NCBI GenBank assembly: GCA_014529385.2
Contig: CM043944.1
Coordinates: 170,207,240-170,271,239 of the forward strand
DNA length: 64,000 bases
Source of the DNA: Adiantum capillus-veneris
Taxonomy: Eukaryota > Streptophyta > Polypodiopsida > Polypodiales > Pteridaceae
Direction of reading: 5' to 3'
Shown one piece after another: positions 10,358 through 21,046 of this stretch (positions within the stretch are counted from its first letter, which is position 1; every line of letters begins with the position of its first letter). The position numbers and the translations under genes were made by a program. Under the pieces are notes generated by a model that was given only the letters and a program-made list of their open reading frames with translations, was not told the DNA's origin and searched no databases.

Positions 10358-12053
10358 TGTCACAAACTGGTGACATGGCAGTAGACCCCGGACACACTGA
10401 CACGTGGCAGCAATACGGACCCCCGCATAATGTGCTGGCAGGCTGATGTGGTCATTGTACAGATTTCCGGATTTTGCGGCGTAAGACGCTCTGACATGCT
10501 AACGTGGCAGCGTATGGATCTACGCAAATTACGCTGGCATTTTTGATGGTAGCGTTTGGGATGATAACTTTTGAGTTGAAAGCTTTTCAGACCCTTTTTT
10601 TTCGAGTTACAGGGTGAGGGACGCTTATAGCGAGTTGCAGTAGAGGCCCCGTAGGTGGCAGAGTGCTGTTTTCAGAGGATCCAAGTGGTGGGCATCTGTG
10701 GGAGGACTTGTGTCATTGATCCTGACTCAACAGCTCTTGAGACTGGACACTGGAGACTGTGGGCTTGGGAGTGCTGTCCACTGACACGAGTACAATGGGA
10801 TCCTGGAGAGTGGCTTTGGAGGGACCCTTTCTCTTCTGCAGACACCCAGGTGTCCCGTTCTCTCAGTACACTGTTCGACTGGGACGTCACATACTAGCAG
10901 CACAGAGAGAGCCCCCCCCCCCTGTTGCAACACCTCATTGGCAGGAGGAGGGTCTCACAGCTGAGTTCTTGGCTGCCTTTTGGGAGAGGTTGTGGTACTC
11001 CAGACAGCCGAGGCGAGTCACCTTGTTTCAGTGGCTGGTCGCACACAGAGCTACAACAGTTGGAAGCTGGCTAGTGCATAGTGGTCTCTCGGCCGCATGT
11101 GCAGCTTGTGACCATCTTGTGGAGAGTCAACGTCACTGTCTTTGGGGGTTGTCCTTTGGCACAACAGGTGTGGCTTCGTGTTCTTCGGCTGATGCCTGCT
11201 CTCTCCACGGCTCGGCACTTCAGTTTGAGCTATCTTCCACCACCAGCAGGATGATAGTGATGCAGGGGGGGCGACCTACACTCCAGCCTGCCACAGAGCT
11301 TACTCCACAGGAGTGGTGCAGTGAGAGAGAGGAGTGTTGGGAGCTCATCAGTGGCCTGACACTCTGGTTCATCTTGCTGGCCCGTTGCTTCCGCATCTTT
11401 GAGGCTCGCCCTGTGCCACCAGCAGAGACTGTTCGCGACCTTTGGCTAGAGCTGATCCACACTCTCAGAGGACAGCTCGAGAGACTACAGGGCAGCTCCG
11501 GGAGCGCAGAGAGGCTTTCCTTCGACTCTGGCATCCTGGGCCTTTCTACACCATGGTCTAGGGTGTACTTCGATGGCACTACCGACCACCTGTGTGGCTT
11601 TTCCCTCCTCCCATCTGTTGATTTAGCCTCACTATACATATGCTGTTTTTTCATTGGGAGTCTCCCCATCATGGTTGTTGTAGCCCTCTCTTGAAGAGGT
11701 GGTGGTAGCCCTACGGGCAGTTTCATTAACTAATAGAAGGATCTTTTTCTCGAAAAAAAAAGGTTAATGCTTTTGGGCATCCCTTGTGCCAATAAATAAG
11801 TGGGCTAGGCCTTACTTCTCAGAGCATTTGGACGCAGAGTCCGAGTGTGAGCACCTACCCACTCTTTTGTACTTTGAACATAGATTAATACAAAAAGAAA
11901 TACCGAAAGGGGCGCCCGACTTTGGGGCCAATATCTCTAGGCACGGAACTACGCCGGGCCGTGTCGACCTAATTGTGAATTGTGAATTGTTTTGAAGTGA
12001 TTCTCTGTTGTGTCGCGGTAGAATCTTGACTTGGGGTGTCCAAGTTTGTTACA
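10358..12053 (+). repeat. Chromovirus 3' LTR split by LINE B
   Basis: The LTR runs TGTCACAAAC (10358) to TTTGTTACA (12053), interrupted at about 10596-11761 by LINE B. The identity is proven by the inverted copy at 12837-13460, which has the same ends and the same inner blocks without the LINE. It holds several ACGTGGCA boxes and, at 11892-11932, the GAAATACCGAAAGGGGCGCC block. Confidence 0.82.
10596..11761 (+). mobile_element. LINE B, 5'-truncated copy 2
   Basis: A non-LTR retrotransposon 3' end. It matches 58293-59508 over its whole length and ends in a short poly-A (11753-11761). The frame broken across 10655-11694 encodes an RT C-terminal region of plant L1 type: a zinc-binding-RVT-like stretch (RVTLFQWLVAHRATTVGSWL, then a Cys/His-poor region) followed by a poorly conserved tail. 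The 5' truncation is typical of target-primed reverse transcription. The copy sits inside the chromovirus LTR. I could not find a clear target-site duplication. Confidence 0.8.
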
Positions 12054-12771
12054 TCTTGCTCGTCTTCGAGGAAGTCATATTGGTTGGCTCTCTAGAAGTG
12101 CTTCTTCTTCGCATAAAACATGTGGTCATCGGTGTCTGAACTGTTTGAGGAGCTATCAAAAACTGGTTGGAATCTGAGTTTCTTTGCTTCTTTCTTGCTC
12201 TTTTCGAAGCTTTGCTTTTTGCTTTGCTTTTTGCCTTTTCTGTCCTCCTCTCTCGAGTCGGAAGAGCTAGAAGAACTGTCAGAAGAAGAGGAAGAAGAAG
12301 AGCTCCTTCAAAACGCACACGCTTCTTTTGCTTTCTTGCAGATGCAAAAGAAGATTGACAGCTCAAGTAACCAGTGTAGTTAGTCCCCTTCTTGGTTATC
12401 TTCAATTGCTTTTTCTATTTATTTTTCGTGTCCAAAAGCTGACTGATCTGAGTCTGAACCACCTCTTGAAGTTCTTGTTTTGTTTCTTGATTGCCGGTTT
12501 GATCGGTGGTTTGGTGGATTTTTGCCACTGAGTGTGCACTTCAGTGATGGATTGCCGAGACAAATTTTGCAAACTGAGGATTTTTCGCAGACTGAATCAT
12601 CTGCTTTGTGCACTCGTCAACCTGCTGTCCATGTTGCATCTCTTGACGTTCATATTGTGTAGGCTGGGGTGGCCCGTACTCATCTTCTGTTAATTCGTTT
12701 AAATCTTTTGGGTGGTCTCCTCTTGCCTCAACGGTTGTAGAAGAAGTAGACTGATTCTTTTCGAAATCCAT
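12054..12771 (-). pseudogene. Inverted chromovirus gag remnant
   Basis: Minus-strand gag start at 12771 (MDFEKNQSTSS...), downstream of an LTR and primer site. The first frame ends at 12541, and the rest (to 12054) is Lys/Arg- and Glu/Ser-rich and frameshifted. It is cut at 12054 by the end of the plus-strand LTR, so only the N-terminal part of gag remains. No gag domain is complete enough to assign beyond position and composition. Confidence 0.6.
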
Positions 12772-12819
12772 AAGTGTCGCGAGAAAAGGGATCGGATTTC
12801 CCGGTAGAAGAGAAATCGG

Positions 12820-12835
12820 CCGTGGTTTGACACCA
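12820..12835 (-). other. Degenerate primer-binding site
   Basis: On the minus strand TGGTGTCAAACC starts one base after the LTR end. It keeps TGGT.TCA of the initiator-Met site but differs elsewhere, so either a different tRNA is used or the site has decayed. Confidence 0.55.
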
Positions 12836-12836
12836 T

Positions 12837-13460
12837 TGTAACAAACTTGGACACCCCAAGTCAAGATTCTACCGCGACATAGCAGAGATTCACTTCAAAA
12901 TAATTCAAAGATCAAAAGAGAGTCGACACGGCCCGGCGTAGTTCCTTGCCAAGAGATATTGGCCCCAAAGATTGGCGCCCCTTTCGGTACAATTGCCCCG
13001 CGGGTGCTCGCTCTCAGACTCTGTGTCCAGATGCTCTGCAGATTGAGCCCCTAGGGTCACTTATAAAGATTTACAAGGGATGCCAAAAGCAGAGCCCCAA
13101 AAGCATTAAAATCAAAGGCAACTCGGCCCAAAAGCCTTATGGGCTTAAATCAGTCAACAAAAAGTAGTTAGTGCCAATTGCGGAAATCAATACAGTGCCA
13201 TGTCAGCATGTCAATGCAAAAGGCGGGGGTCCGTACAATGCCACGTCAGCAGTCCATACGTTGCCACGTTAGCAATCAGCACGATCTGCGACGTCCGTAC
13301 AGCTGTTGCGTCAGCCTGTTTGTACAGTCACTGCCACATAAGCAGTCCGTACGCCGCCACATCAGTAGTCAACACGATCTGTGGCGTCCGTATAGTTGCG
13401 TCAGCCTGTCTGTACAGTCACCGCCATGTCATCAGGCTGCAACATCATCAGTTTGTGACA
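12837..13460 (-). repeat. Chromovirus 5' LTR, minus strand
   Basis: 624 bp, TGTCACAAAC to TTTGTTACA on the minus strand. It contains a tandem duplication of about 93 bp (units around 13281 and 13374) carrying ACGTGGCA/GTACGGAC motifs. The GAAAGGGGCGCC block lies at about 12970-12990. Confidence 0.85.
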
Positions 13461-15157
13461 AAAACGAAGATGAAGGGCAGAAGAGAGCCTGCGATAGAAA
13501 AGACAAGAGTGTCTACACTGCCACAGCACGTGCGACACTGATTCCTCAACAACACCACATCAGGAACATGAAGAGTACTCGTCTGTAGGAAGCGACCAAC
13601 TGGAAGAGCACCCACCCCACGTTGCCATAGGAAAATGCGCTCTTTAAGAGGCAAATGATTCTTCCATATAGGAGACAGTGCGTTTCCACCACAATTTGGA
13701 GTCATGAATAGACCATAACTGGTTGCCATGCTGCACTATCCAAGCATCAGCTTGTAAGAAGGCATAAACACGGCCAGCAGACAAGTGAGCACAACGAGTG
13801 GTGGACACTGGAGAGGCACCAATCCAGCAAAGGAGAATCCATGACGCACGGAGGTATTGGGGCAAAGTCCGCAAGCATGGACTGAATCTCTCGCCAAACA
13901 TGACGATAATGAGGACTCAATGTGAAGCGCTGAGCCGCATCACGAAAAGATAGAACATGCCCATCAATATCAACCACCTGATCAACCTGCCATAGTCCTT
14001 TTTGAGAGAGGAAGTACGCCCGACAAGAAGAGCACCGAGTCAGAGTGGCTGAGAAGACCTTACTCCAATGAATACTCTCCAATCTCAAATAATTCACAGG
14101 AGGGAATTGACGACCATGCCATGATAAATGCACTGTAACAGCCTTACGATCAACAATAAGGGAGGAGCAAAGGAGCCAACCTGGAATACGGCCTTCAAGC
14201 TTTTCAAATATGACCTCCCAATATGATGTATGCTAATTACCAAAAGCAAGTGTAACAATATTGGCGCATAGATAAGAAAGCATTTGAGTCCAAGGTTGCT
14301 GCTGGGCAACCAGAACGGGTAACAACATGGTTTTCATAGCATAGACACGTTTTTGCAAATCCAAAATGTTCAATCCTCCAAGGCGCTTAGGAGTGCATAG
14401 TTTATTCATAGAAAGAAGCCTAAGGCCTTTACGATGAGAGGAGGTGGGCCAAAATGCTCCATGATACATGACATGAGACTATTCAATCTTTGTTGTGGCC
14501 AGGATAAGAGAGGCAGATAAAACTGCACATATGCCACAAGAATACATTGAACAATTCTGAGACGCACATGTAGTGGCCAAGTAGATTATTTCCAGTAATG
14601 CAATTTAAATTCAAGGTGATGCCATACCCAATCAAGCTAAAGCTTAGTAGATACATTCCATCCAATCGGGTATCCCAAATGACGCACCAGAGTGTGAGAG
14701 GAAACATTCTCAACTGGCGATAATAACTTGTGCCATGCATAAACATTCAGAGGGATCAACTTGGATTTGCGAAAATTAACTTTTAGCCCAACCGCCAATC
14801 CAAAGAGATGGAGAACATGCATAATTTGGTGTACATCATCATAATGATTCCGAGGTGTGAACAATGAATCATCCGCATAAGCTTGACCAATAAAATGCTT
14901 TCGAGATGGCAGTGTTTAGGCCATGCAAGTCTCCAGCTGAGGTTAAGGACTCTAAATGCATAAACAAGGATGAGAAGCAATAGCATAAAGCAAAACACTG
15001 AGAGGACATCCTTGTTTGACAGAACGACTGAGAGGACATCCTTGTTTGACAGAACGACGGAGAGACCAAGGATCGGTAATGTATCCATCAAGCAAACCAA
15101 CGGATGTGTTATGAGCATATAAGGAATACACCACTTGCGCAAGTTTTAGGCGCAAAG
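13461..15157 (-). pseudogene. LINE A copy 1, RT C-terminal half
   Basis: Minus-strand plant L1-type RT. Remnants of the frame give SVKQGCPLS (about 15030), AYADDSLFTPRNH (about 14870), KVNFRKSKL, then PLKERIFLWQRGVGALPVG, the zinc-finger-RVT region (about 13610). The short sequence around 15000-15060, including SVKQGCPLS, is duplicated in tandem, and frameshifts and stops are frequent. This is the downstream half of a LINE whose upstream half lies at 31080-31760. The two were separated by the family 1 insertion. Confidence 0.85.
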
Positions 15158-15492
15158 TGTAACAAACTGCTGACGTTTCAAAGCCCTGAAGAAGGGAGCC
15201 AACTTGCAGATGTCGGCCAATGGGCCTAAACCCTAAGAAGAAGAAGTAACAGAAGAAGAAGTCCTACCAACTTATGGGGATCCCGTTCGATGGGGCCCCA
15301 AGTGACATAAAGGATTAAAATAAAGCAGGACCTGCACACACGCAAAAACTGATGACGTGGCAGATTTTCAAAAATTGCACTGACATGATGACGTGGCATG
15401 CTGTACGGATTTCCACGTTTTGCGCTGGCTAATGACGTGGCAGGCTGTACGGATTTTCGTAAATTGTGCTGGCAGCTTTTTGGCTTTGCTTC

Positions 15493-15684
15493 TGTTGGGG
15501 TATAAAGCCCAATGTGGTCGCCCAGGTAAGTGGGCGGGCCGCCAGGTATGTACACATATTCTTTTCTAAAAACCTAATAAGAACTCACTATGCTCTACAC
15601 ATTACAGCAGAGCGAGTTCACCATATCGTCGTGCTCTTCTTCTCGCACTCTCTCTCGCATCGCACTTCCGCTCGTACTCCTTCA
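15493..15684 (+). repeat. Copia 5' LTR
   Basis: 192 bp, TG to CA, followed at 15687-15698 by the primer site TGGTATTAGAGC (one mismatch from the usual TGGTATCAGAGC). Confidence 0.95.
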
Positions 15685-16767
15685 ACTGGTATTAGAGCTC
15701 AGATCGAGGCTCGGGGCAGCACTGCAGGAGGCTAGAGTCACCAACTCAGATTGGAGTGAAATTCGACAGGCGAAGACACGGCTCCAAATCCTGTGGGACA
15801 GCCCGATGGGCTTGGTGTTCTCAGAATTTCATTCTGAGGTCATCTCAGCCACCGTTCGGCTTCGACAAAGGTCTGCGTAGGCCATTTTCGACTACGTGGT
15901 CTCGACGGGTGCAGATCCGACTCTGCAAATTTGGGGTTTTCGGCCTACGACTGCAGGTGCTGAGGATATCGACACTCCCAGAGTGTTGATTTGTGGCTGT
16001 CTACACATTGAAGGACGGCTCACAGTTCTTGGAGGCGTCACATACGACACGGGCGCATCTACACACAGACTGTAGGCGACATCCACTAGTTCATCAGGTA
16101 GCTTGTGTTTGCTGCTTGATATTCCAGATTTCATCCTGACATTGTAGGTACTTCCACATAGGATGTATTGTCAGAGATGATGTATGTCTGTTGAGGGTTT
16201 GCTGGCTGTGAGTCACGCAGCAAACAACCGCCGCAGCGGTTACAGCATACAGTGGGAAATTTGTGGATGTATGACTTTGTGGGAAGTCTATGTACTGTCA
16301 GATTTACTGCAGTCTTTGTTGAGGGTCGAGTGAGGTTTTATTGAGCTAGGGGATTCTCGAATGTTGAGATCCTTTCGGTGATATAGGTCTTGGAGCGATC
16401 CCTCGAGCACCCTTAGATAGGCAGCTAGGATGTATTGACTGTGAGTTAGACAGTTGGGATTGCATCTTTGCTTTACTGCCGTTGAGGCATTGTCGCAGTC
16501 TATGCTTACAGGACAGTGACAGGACAGTCAGAGACAGTACAGGTGCAGGACAGGTTTACCCACAGCTTACAGTGTAAGAGAGACAATGTTTTTGAGCTGT
16601 TTTTGAGTACACCAGAGCCATTTTACAAAGGAGACTCTGCCGAAATTTATGTAGAATCTGAAGCTTTCTTGGTTCATTTGACAGGTTGATATTGGTTCAG
16701 TGGTCAGTTTACAGGGGAAACCCTGCCGAATTTTTCCCAGAAAAGTAAACTACTGTGAAGCGTAGCT

Positions 16768-19700
16768 ATGGCTGGATCATAGGACACTGCTCTTTACAAT
16801 ATCAAGAAGCTGGATGGAACCAATTTCCCATTGTGGAAGAAGCAGATTTGGCACGTGTTGGTACAAAAGAAGCAGATAAAACCTATAAAGCTCAAGGGGA
16901 TAAAACCGGAAGATATGGACGAAGATGAATGGAGCGAAATGGATGAATTGACACTTTCTACCATTATGCTGACTTTGGCAGAAAGCGTTTACTTCAACGT
17001 AGCAGACGAGATGTCGGCTTATCAAGCATGGTTAAAGCTGAGTGATCTTTATGAGAAGCAGAGTGCAGCTTCACAGGTATACTGGCTTAAGAAGCTTGTT
17101 GACTTGAAGATGAAAGAAGGGACACCTATGTCCAATCATCTGAATGAATTCAACACAATCTACAGTCAGTTGTCAGCTCAAGGTGTCAAGTTTGATGAAC
17201 CTGTTAGAGCTATGTTCCTGTTGATCACATTGCCGGAAAGTTGGGACACTTTTCGCACAGCTTTGAGTAATTGTGCACCTCCAGATGGTTTGAACATAGC
17301 AGGTGTAGAAGGAAGTCTGCTTACTGAAGAAACCAATAGAAAGACAATGGACAAAGGCAAAGGAACAGCCTTAGTTGTCAGGGGAAGGACCAAAGAAAAG
17401 TACAAAGGTGGAAAGAGGAATCAGTCTCGTAGCAAGTCCCGCAGTGCTAAAGGCAAGAGTGACATAGAATGCTACCATTGTGGCAAGAAGGGTCACATGA
17501 AAAGAGACTGCAGGGAATGGAAAGCAGAAAAAGGCAAAGAGAAAGCTGAAGACCATGGTGAGAAGAACAAGTCCTCAGTGAAGATTCAAGAAATAAATGT
17601 GACAAACACTGTTGCAGAGGATGACAGTCTAGTGTCAGGAGACATCTACTTCTTGAAGAATACAATGGACTCAGCTCTTCTTACAGCATCTGATGGAAAT
17701 GCATTGAGTGACTGGATTATAGAGTCAGGGGCATCACTTCATGTGTCTCCAAACAAGGAGTGGTTTACCTCTTATGTGACCACTAAAGATCATGTTCGGC
17801 TAGGCAATGGGCAGACATGTGAGATCTTAGGTGTTGGAGATGTTCAATTGAAGTTTCAGAATGGTTCTTCTTTCAAGAATGTGAGACATGTTCCCGCAAT
17901 TACAAAGAGCTTGATCAACACAGGTTTACTTGATGATGCTGGCTACGTCACCACTTTTGGACAGAACATGTGGAAGATATCCAAGGGTTCTATGACAGTA
18001 GCACATGGAGTAAATTCTGGAGGACTTTACATGATTTATGTATCAAATGTCTCTAAAAATGTAATCAATGTAATCGAGCAGCCGAACGTTTCTTTGTGGC
18101 ATAGCCGGTTAGGACATATGTCCAAGAAGGGAATGGAAATCTTGTCTCGTTCTGGTTATTTGCCTGGCTTTTCATTTAATGATTTTGAATTCTGTGAACA
18201 TTGTCTGTATGGTAAGCAAACACAGCAGCCACATAAGCATAGAAGCAGTAGAAGAGATACACAGTTGGCATTTGTTCATAGTGATTTGTGTGGACCTATG
18301 CCTAACCTATCTCTAGGGAGAGCTTCTTACTTTATGACATTTATAGATGATTACTCGAGGAAAGTATGGGTTTACTTTCTCAAGCACAAGGATGAAGCGT
18401 TTAGTGTTTTCAAAACGTTTGTGACACTTGTGGAGAATCAGAGTGGCAAGAAGCTTAAATGCTTACGCACTGACAATGGTGGAGAGTATGTTTCAAAGGC
18501 CTTTCAGGACTTTTTTGAGTCAAAATGTATAAAACGTGAACTTACTGCTCCTTACAATCCTCCTCAAAATGGTGTTGCTGAGAGGATGAATAGGACCATA
18601 CAAGAGAAGGTCAGAAGTATGTTGTCTAATGCACAACTGCCAAATGGGTTTTGGGCTGAAGCTGTATCAACAGCTGTTCATCTTGTAAATAGATCTCCTA
18701 GCAAGGTTTTGCAGAAGGATTCAGTTCCAGAGATGGTATGGTCAGGCAAAATGTCCTCATACAAGCATCTCAGAGTCTTTGGCTGCGAGGCATATACTCA
18801 TGTTCCAAAGGAATTTAGGAACAAACTTGAGCCAAAGAGTAGAAAGTGCATCTTTCTAGGCTATGGTAATTCTGGTGAGATGGGGTACAGACTTTGGGAT
18901 CCCGAATCCAGAAAGGTTGTCCGCAGCAATGATGTTCACTTTAATGAATCCAAATATCATTCTAAACCAGAGAGGGTTGAGGAGATTAGAAGAGTTGTCT
19001 TCCAAGAAGATGGACCTGCACGTGCAAGACATAATGTCAGGGCTCAAGAGGAGCAAGGACAGGATAGAGTGGAACCACAGGTTGTGGCTGAGCCTGAGCC
19101 ACCTATTGTGCGTAGATCTGGACGTGTCACGCGACCTCCTGATAGGTTTGTTCTATCTATGAACTATGTCATGTTGACTGATTGCAATGAGCCTTCATGT
19201 TACAAGGAAGCAGTGCAAATGAAGGACTCCGGGAATTGGCAATTGGCCATGCAGTCAGAGATGACTGCTCTGCATAAAAACCAGACATGGAAGCTAGTTA
19301 AATTACCATGGGGCAAAAAGGCTCTACCTTGTAAATGGGTTTACAGGTATAAGATCACCGCTCATGATAGTCAGCCAAAGTACAAAGCAAGGCTTGTTGC
19401 CAAGGGCTTTAAGCAAGAACAAGGCATTGACTTTGATGAAGTCTTCTCTCCGGTGGTCAAGATGACTACATTGAGATGCTTTCTTGCATTGGTTGCCATA
19501 TTAGATTTGGTGTTGCACCAAATGGATGTCAAGACAACGTTCTTGCATGGTGATTTAGATGTGGAAATTTACATGCAGCAGCCAGAAGGGTTTGTTGAGA
19601 AAGGCAAGGAAGATTGGGTATGTCAGTTGTTAAAGAGTCTTTATGGCTTAAAACAATCACCGAGGGCATGGTACCATAAATTCCACAAGTTTATGCTTTC

Positions 19701-20151
19701 TCAAGGCTACAAACGTAGTGAGTTCGATCACTGTCTATATACAAAGAAGGCTAAGGATGGCAGTTGGCTGATCCTTATTTTGTATGTGGATGACTCTAGA
19801 TTACAAGATTGTGTTACTCAGTCTACTACAGAGGCTGAATATGTTGCAGCATCAGAGGCATGCAAAGAATCAATTTGGCTTAATCGACTAGTAACAGATT
19901 TGGGAATCAAAGAAGAGATGCATGTGTTATATTGTGATAGTCAAAGTGCTATACAATTGGCTCGCAATCCAGTTTATCACTCAAAGACAAAGCATGTGGA
20001 TGTGAAGTATCATTTCATCAGGGAAATGCTCGAGGATAAGCAACTTCAGCTTGTCAAAGTTCACACCACAGAAAATCCTGCTGATCTACTTACAAAAGGA
20101 CTTCCCTCAGAGAGCTTTGCGCATTTTCGCAAGCAGTTAGGTGTAGGGTAG
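16768..20151 (+). pseudogene. Copia Gag-Pol polyprotein, internally deleted
   Basis: The likely original start is ATG at 16768, in frame with the long ORF but cut by TAG at 16780. The open part runs 16831-20151 (1106 codons). Counting from 16831: gag; CCHC knuckle CYHCGKKGHMKRDC (214-227); protease WIIESGASLHV (295-305), with ESG where DSG is usual; GAG-pre-integrase HHCC motif; integrase core D485, D548, E584 (D-x35-E); RT from about 835, with MDVKTTFLHGDL and YVDD (985-988). Directly after YVDDS the protein jumps to STTEAEYVAASEACKE, the RNase H part, then ENPADLLTKGLP. RT thumb, connection and the start of RNase H are missing, and the length is well below the roughly 1300-1400 residues usual for plant copia. 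Confidence 0.93.
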
Positions 20152-20229
20152 TACATCACTTCTCTACATCTCTTGTATATTAGCTTGTATAGTAGCTTCT
20201 CTCACACTTAAAGTACCACATTGGACTTT

Positions 20230-20240
20230 AAGTGGAAGAT
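20230..20240 (+). other. Copia polypurine tract
   Basis: AAGTGGAAGA just before the 3' LTR. Confidence 0.8.
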
Positions 20241-20432
20241 TGTTGGGGTATAAAGCCCAATGTGGTCGCCCAGGTAAGTGGGCGGGCCGCCAGGTATGTA
20301 CACATATTCTTTTGTAAAAACCTAATAAGAACTCACTATGCTCTACACATTAGAGTAGAGCGAGTTCACCATATCGTCGTGCTCTTCTTCTCGCACTCTC
20401 TCTCGCGTCGCACTTCCGCTCGTACTCCTTCA
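20241..20432 (+). repeat. Copia 3' LTR
   Basis: 192 bp, same ends as the 5' LTR, followed by the target duplication gcttc. Confidence 0.95.
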
Positions 20433-20437
20433 GCTTC

Positions 20438-21046
20438 TGGACCATAAGCTTTTGAGTTTTAAAGGCCTTTTACTGTAACCAAGGGCCTTCAATATGAGGC
20501 TAGGGCTCATTCTCTAGCATGCTTCCTGGAGAAGGTGCAGAGTCTGGAGTACTGGCTTGTACTGTGTTGATGCAATATAAAGAAATCCCATCTTCACCGC
20601 TCATGTCTTACAGGGCAGAGCTATTGGATTTTGATTTGAGGTATCTTCGCCCTCCAACCCGGACTTATTGGCCACTCCCACCCTTACTTCATCGCGCATC
20701 GGGTGCACTCCCGTCTTCACCGCTTTCACCGCTCATGTCTTACAGGGCATAAGCCATAAAGATCACCTACAAGAGAAGGATCCAAGATTTGTTTCGAGTC
20801 ACTGTTTTTCTCAGAGGCAGTGCCATGCAGATGTTGATAGTTACCTAGCAGCATACTCCAAGTACTTGGCAAGTTTTCAAGGAAATTTTTGCCCGAAGTT
20901 ATGTGGTTTCTGACATCTTTCTTCGGAGTGCAACTTCTGGCAGAGTGGGGTATCCTAAAATGCTTGCCATGGAAACCCTAGCAGATTATAACTTGAAATT
21001 TCTGGATATCTCCCAGTAGATGTCTCTTCACGAGTAGGAGATCTAG
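20438..21046 (+). repeat. Family 1 copy 2, LTR remainder and body fragment
   Basis: 20438-20588 continues the 5' LTR (TATGAGGCTAGGGCTCATTC). From about 20588 the sequence matches copy 1 body positions near 900-1280, including CATCGCGCATCGGG and AACCCTAGCAGATTATAAC. The phrase CACCGCTCATGTCTTACAGGGC occurs twice, marking a local duplication at the join. No gene. Confidence 0.8.

Larger units (their letters stand above)
15493..20432 (+). mobile_element. Ty1/copia element with 192-bp LTRs
   Basis: A structurally complete 4.94-kb copia element. LTRs at 15493-15684 and 20241-20432 run TGTTGGGG to CTCCTTCA, are each 192 bp and differ at four positions by my count (about 2%). The target duplication gcttc lies at 15488-15492 and 20433-20437. 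A primer site, a purine tract and one long polyprotein frame are present. It lies in the 5' LTR of family 1 copy 2. The low LTR divergence makes it one of the younger insertions, but the polyprotein has a large internal deletion, so it is unlikely to be autonomous. Confidence 0.96.

Noticed and set aside
12120-12405. Overlapping plus- and minus-strand ORFs rich in Ser/Glu/Phe or Lys/Arg
   Set aside because: Shadow frames of a low-complexity, frameshifted gag remnant. No domain on the plus strand.
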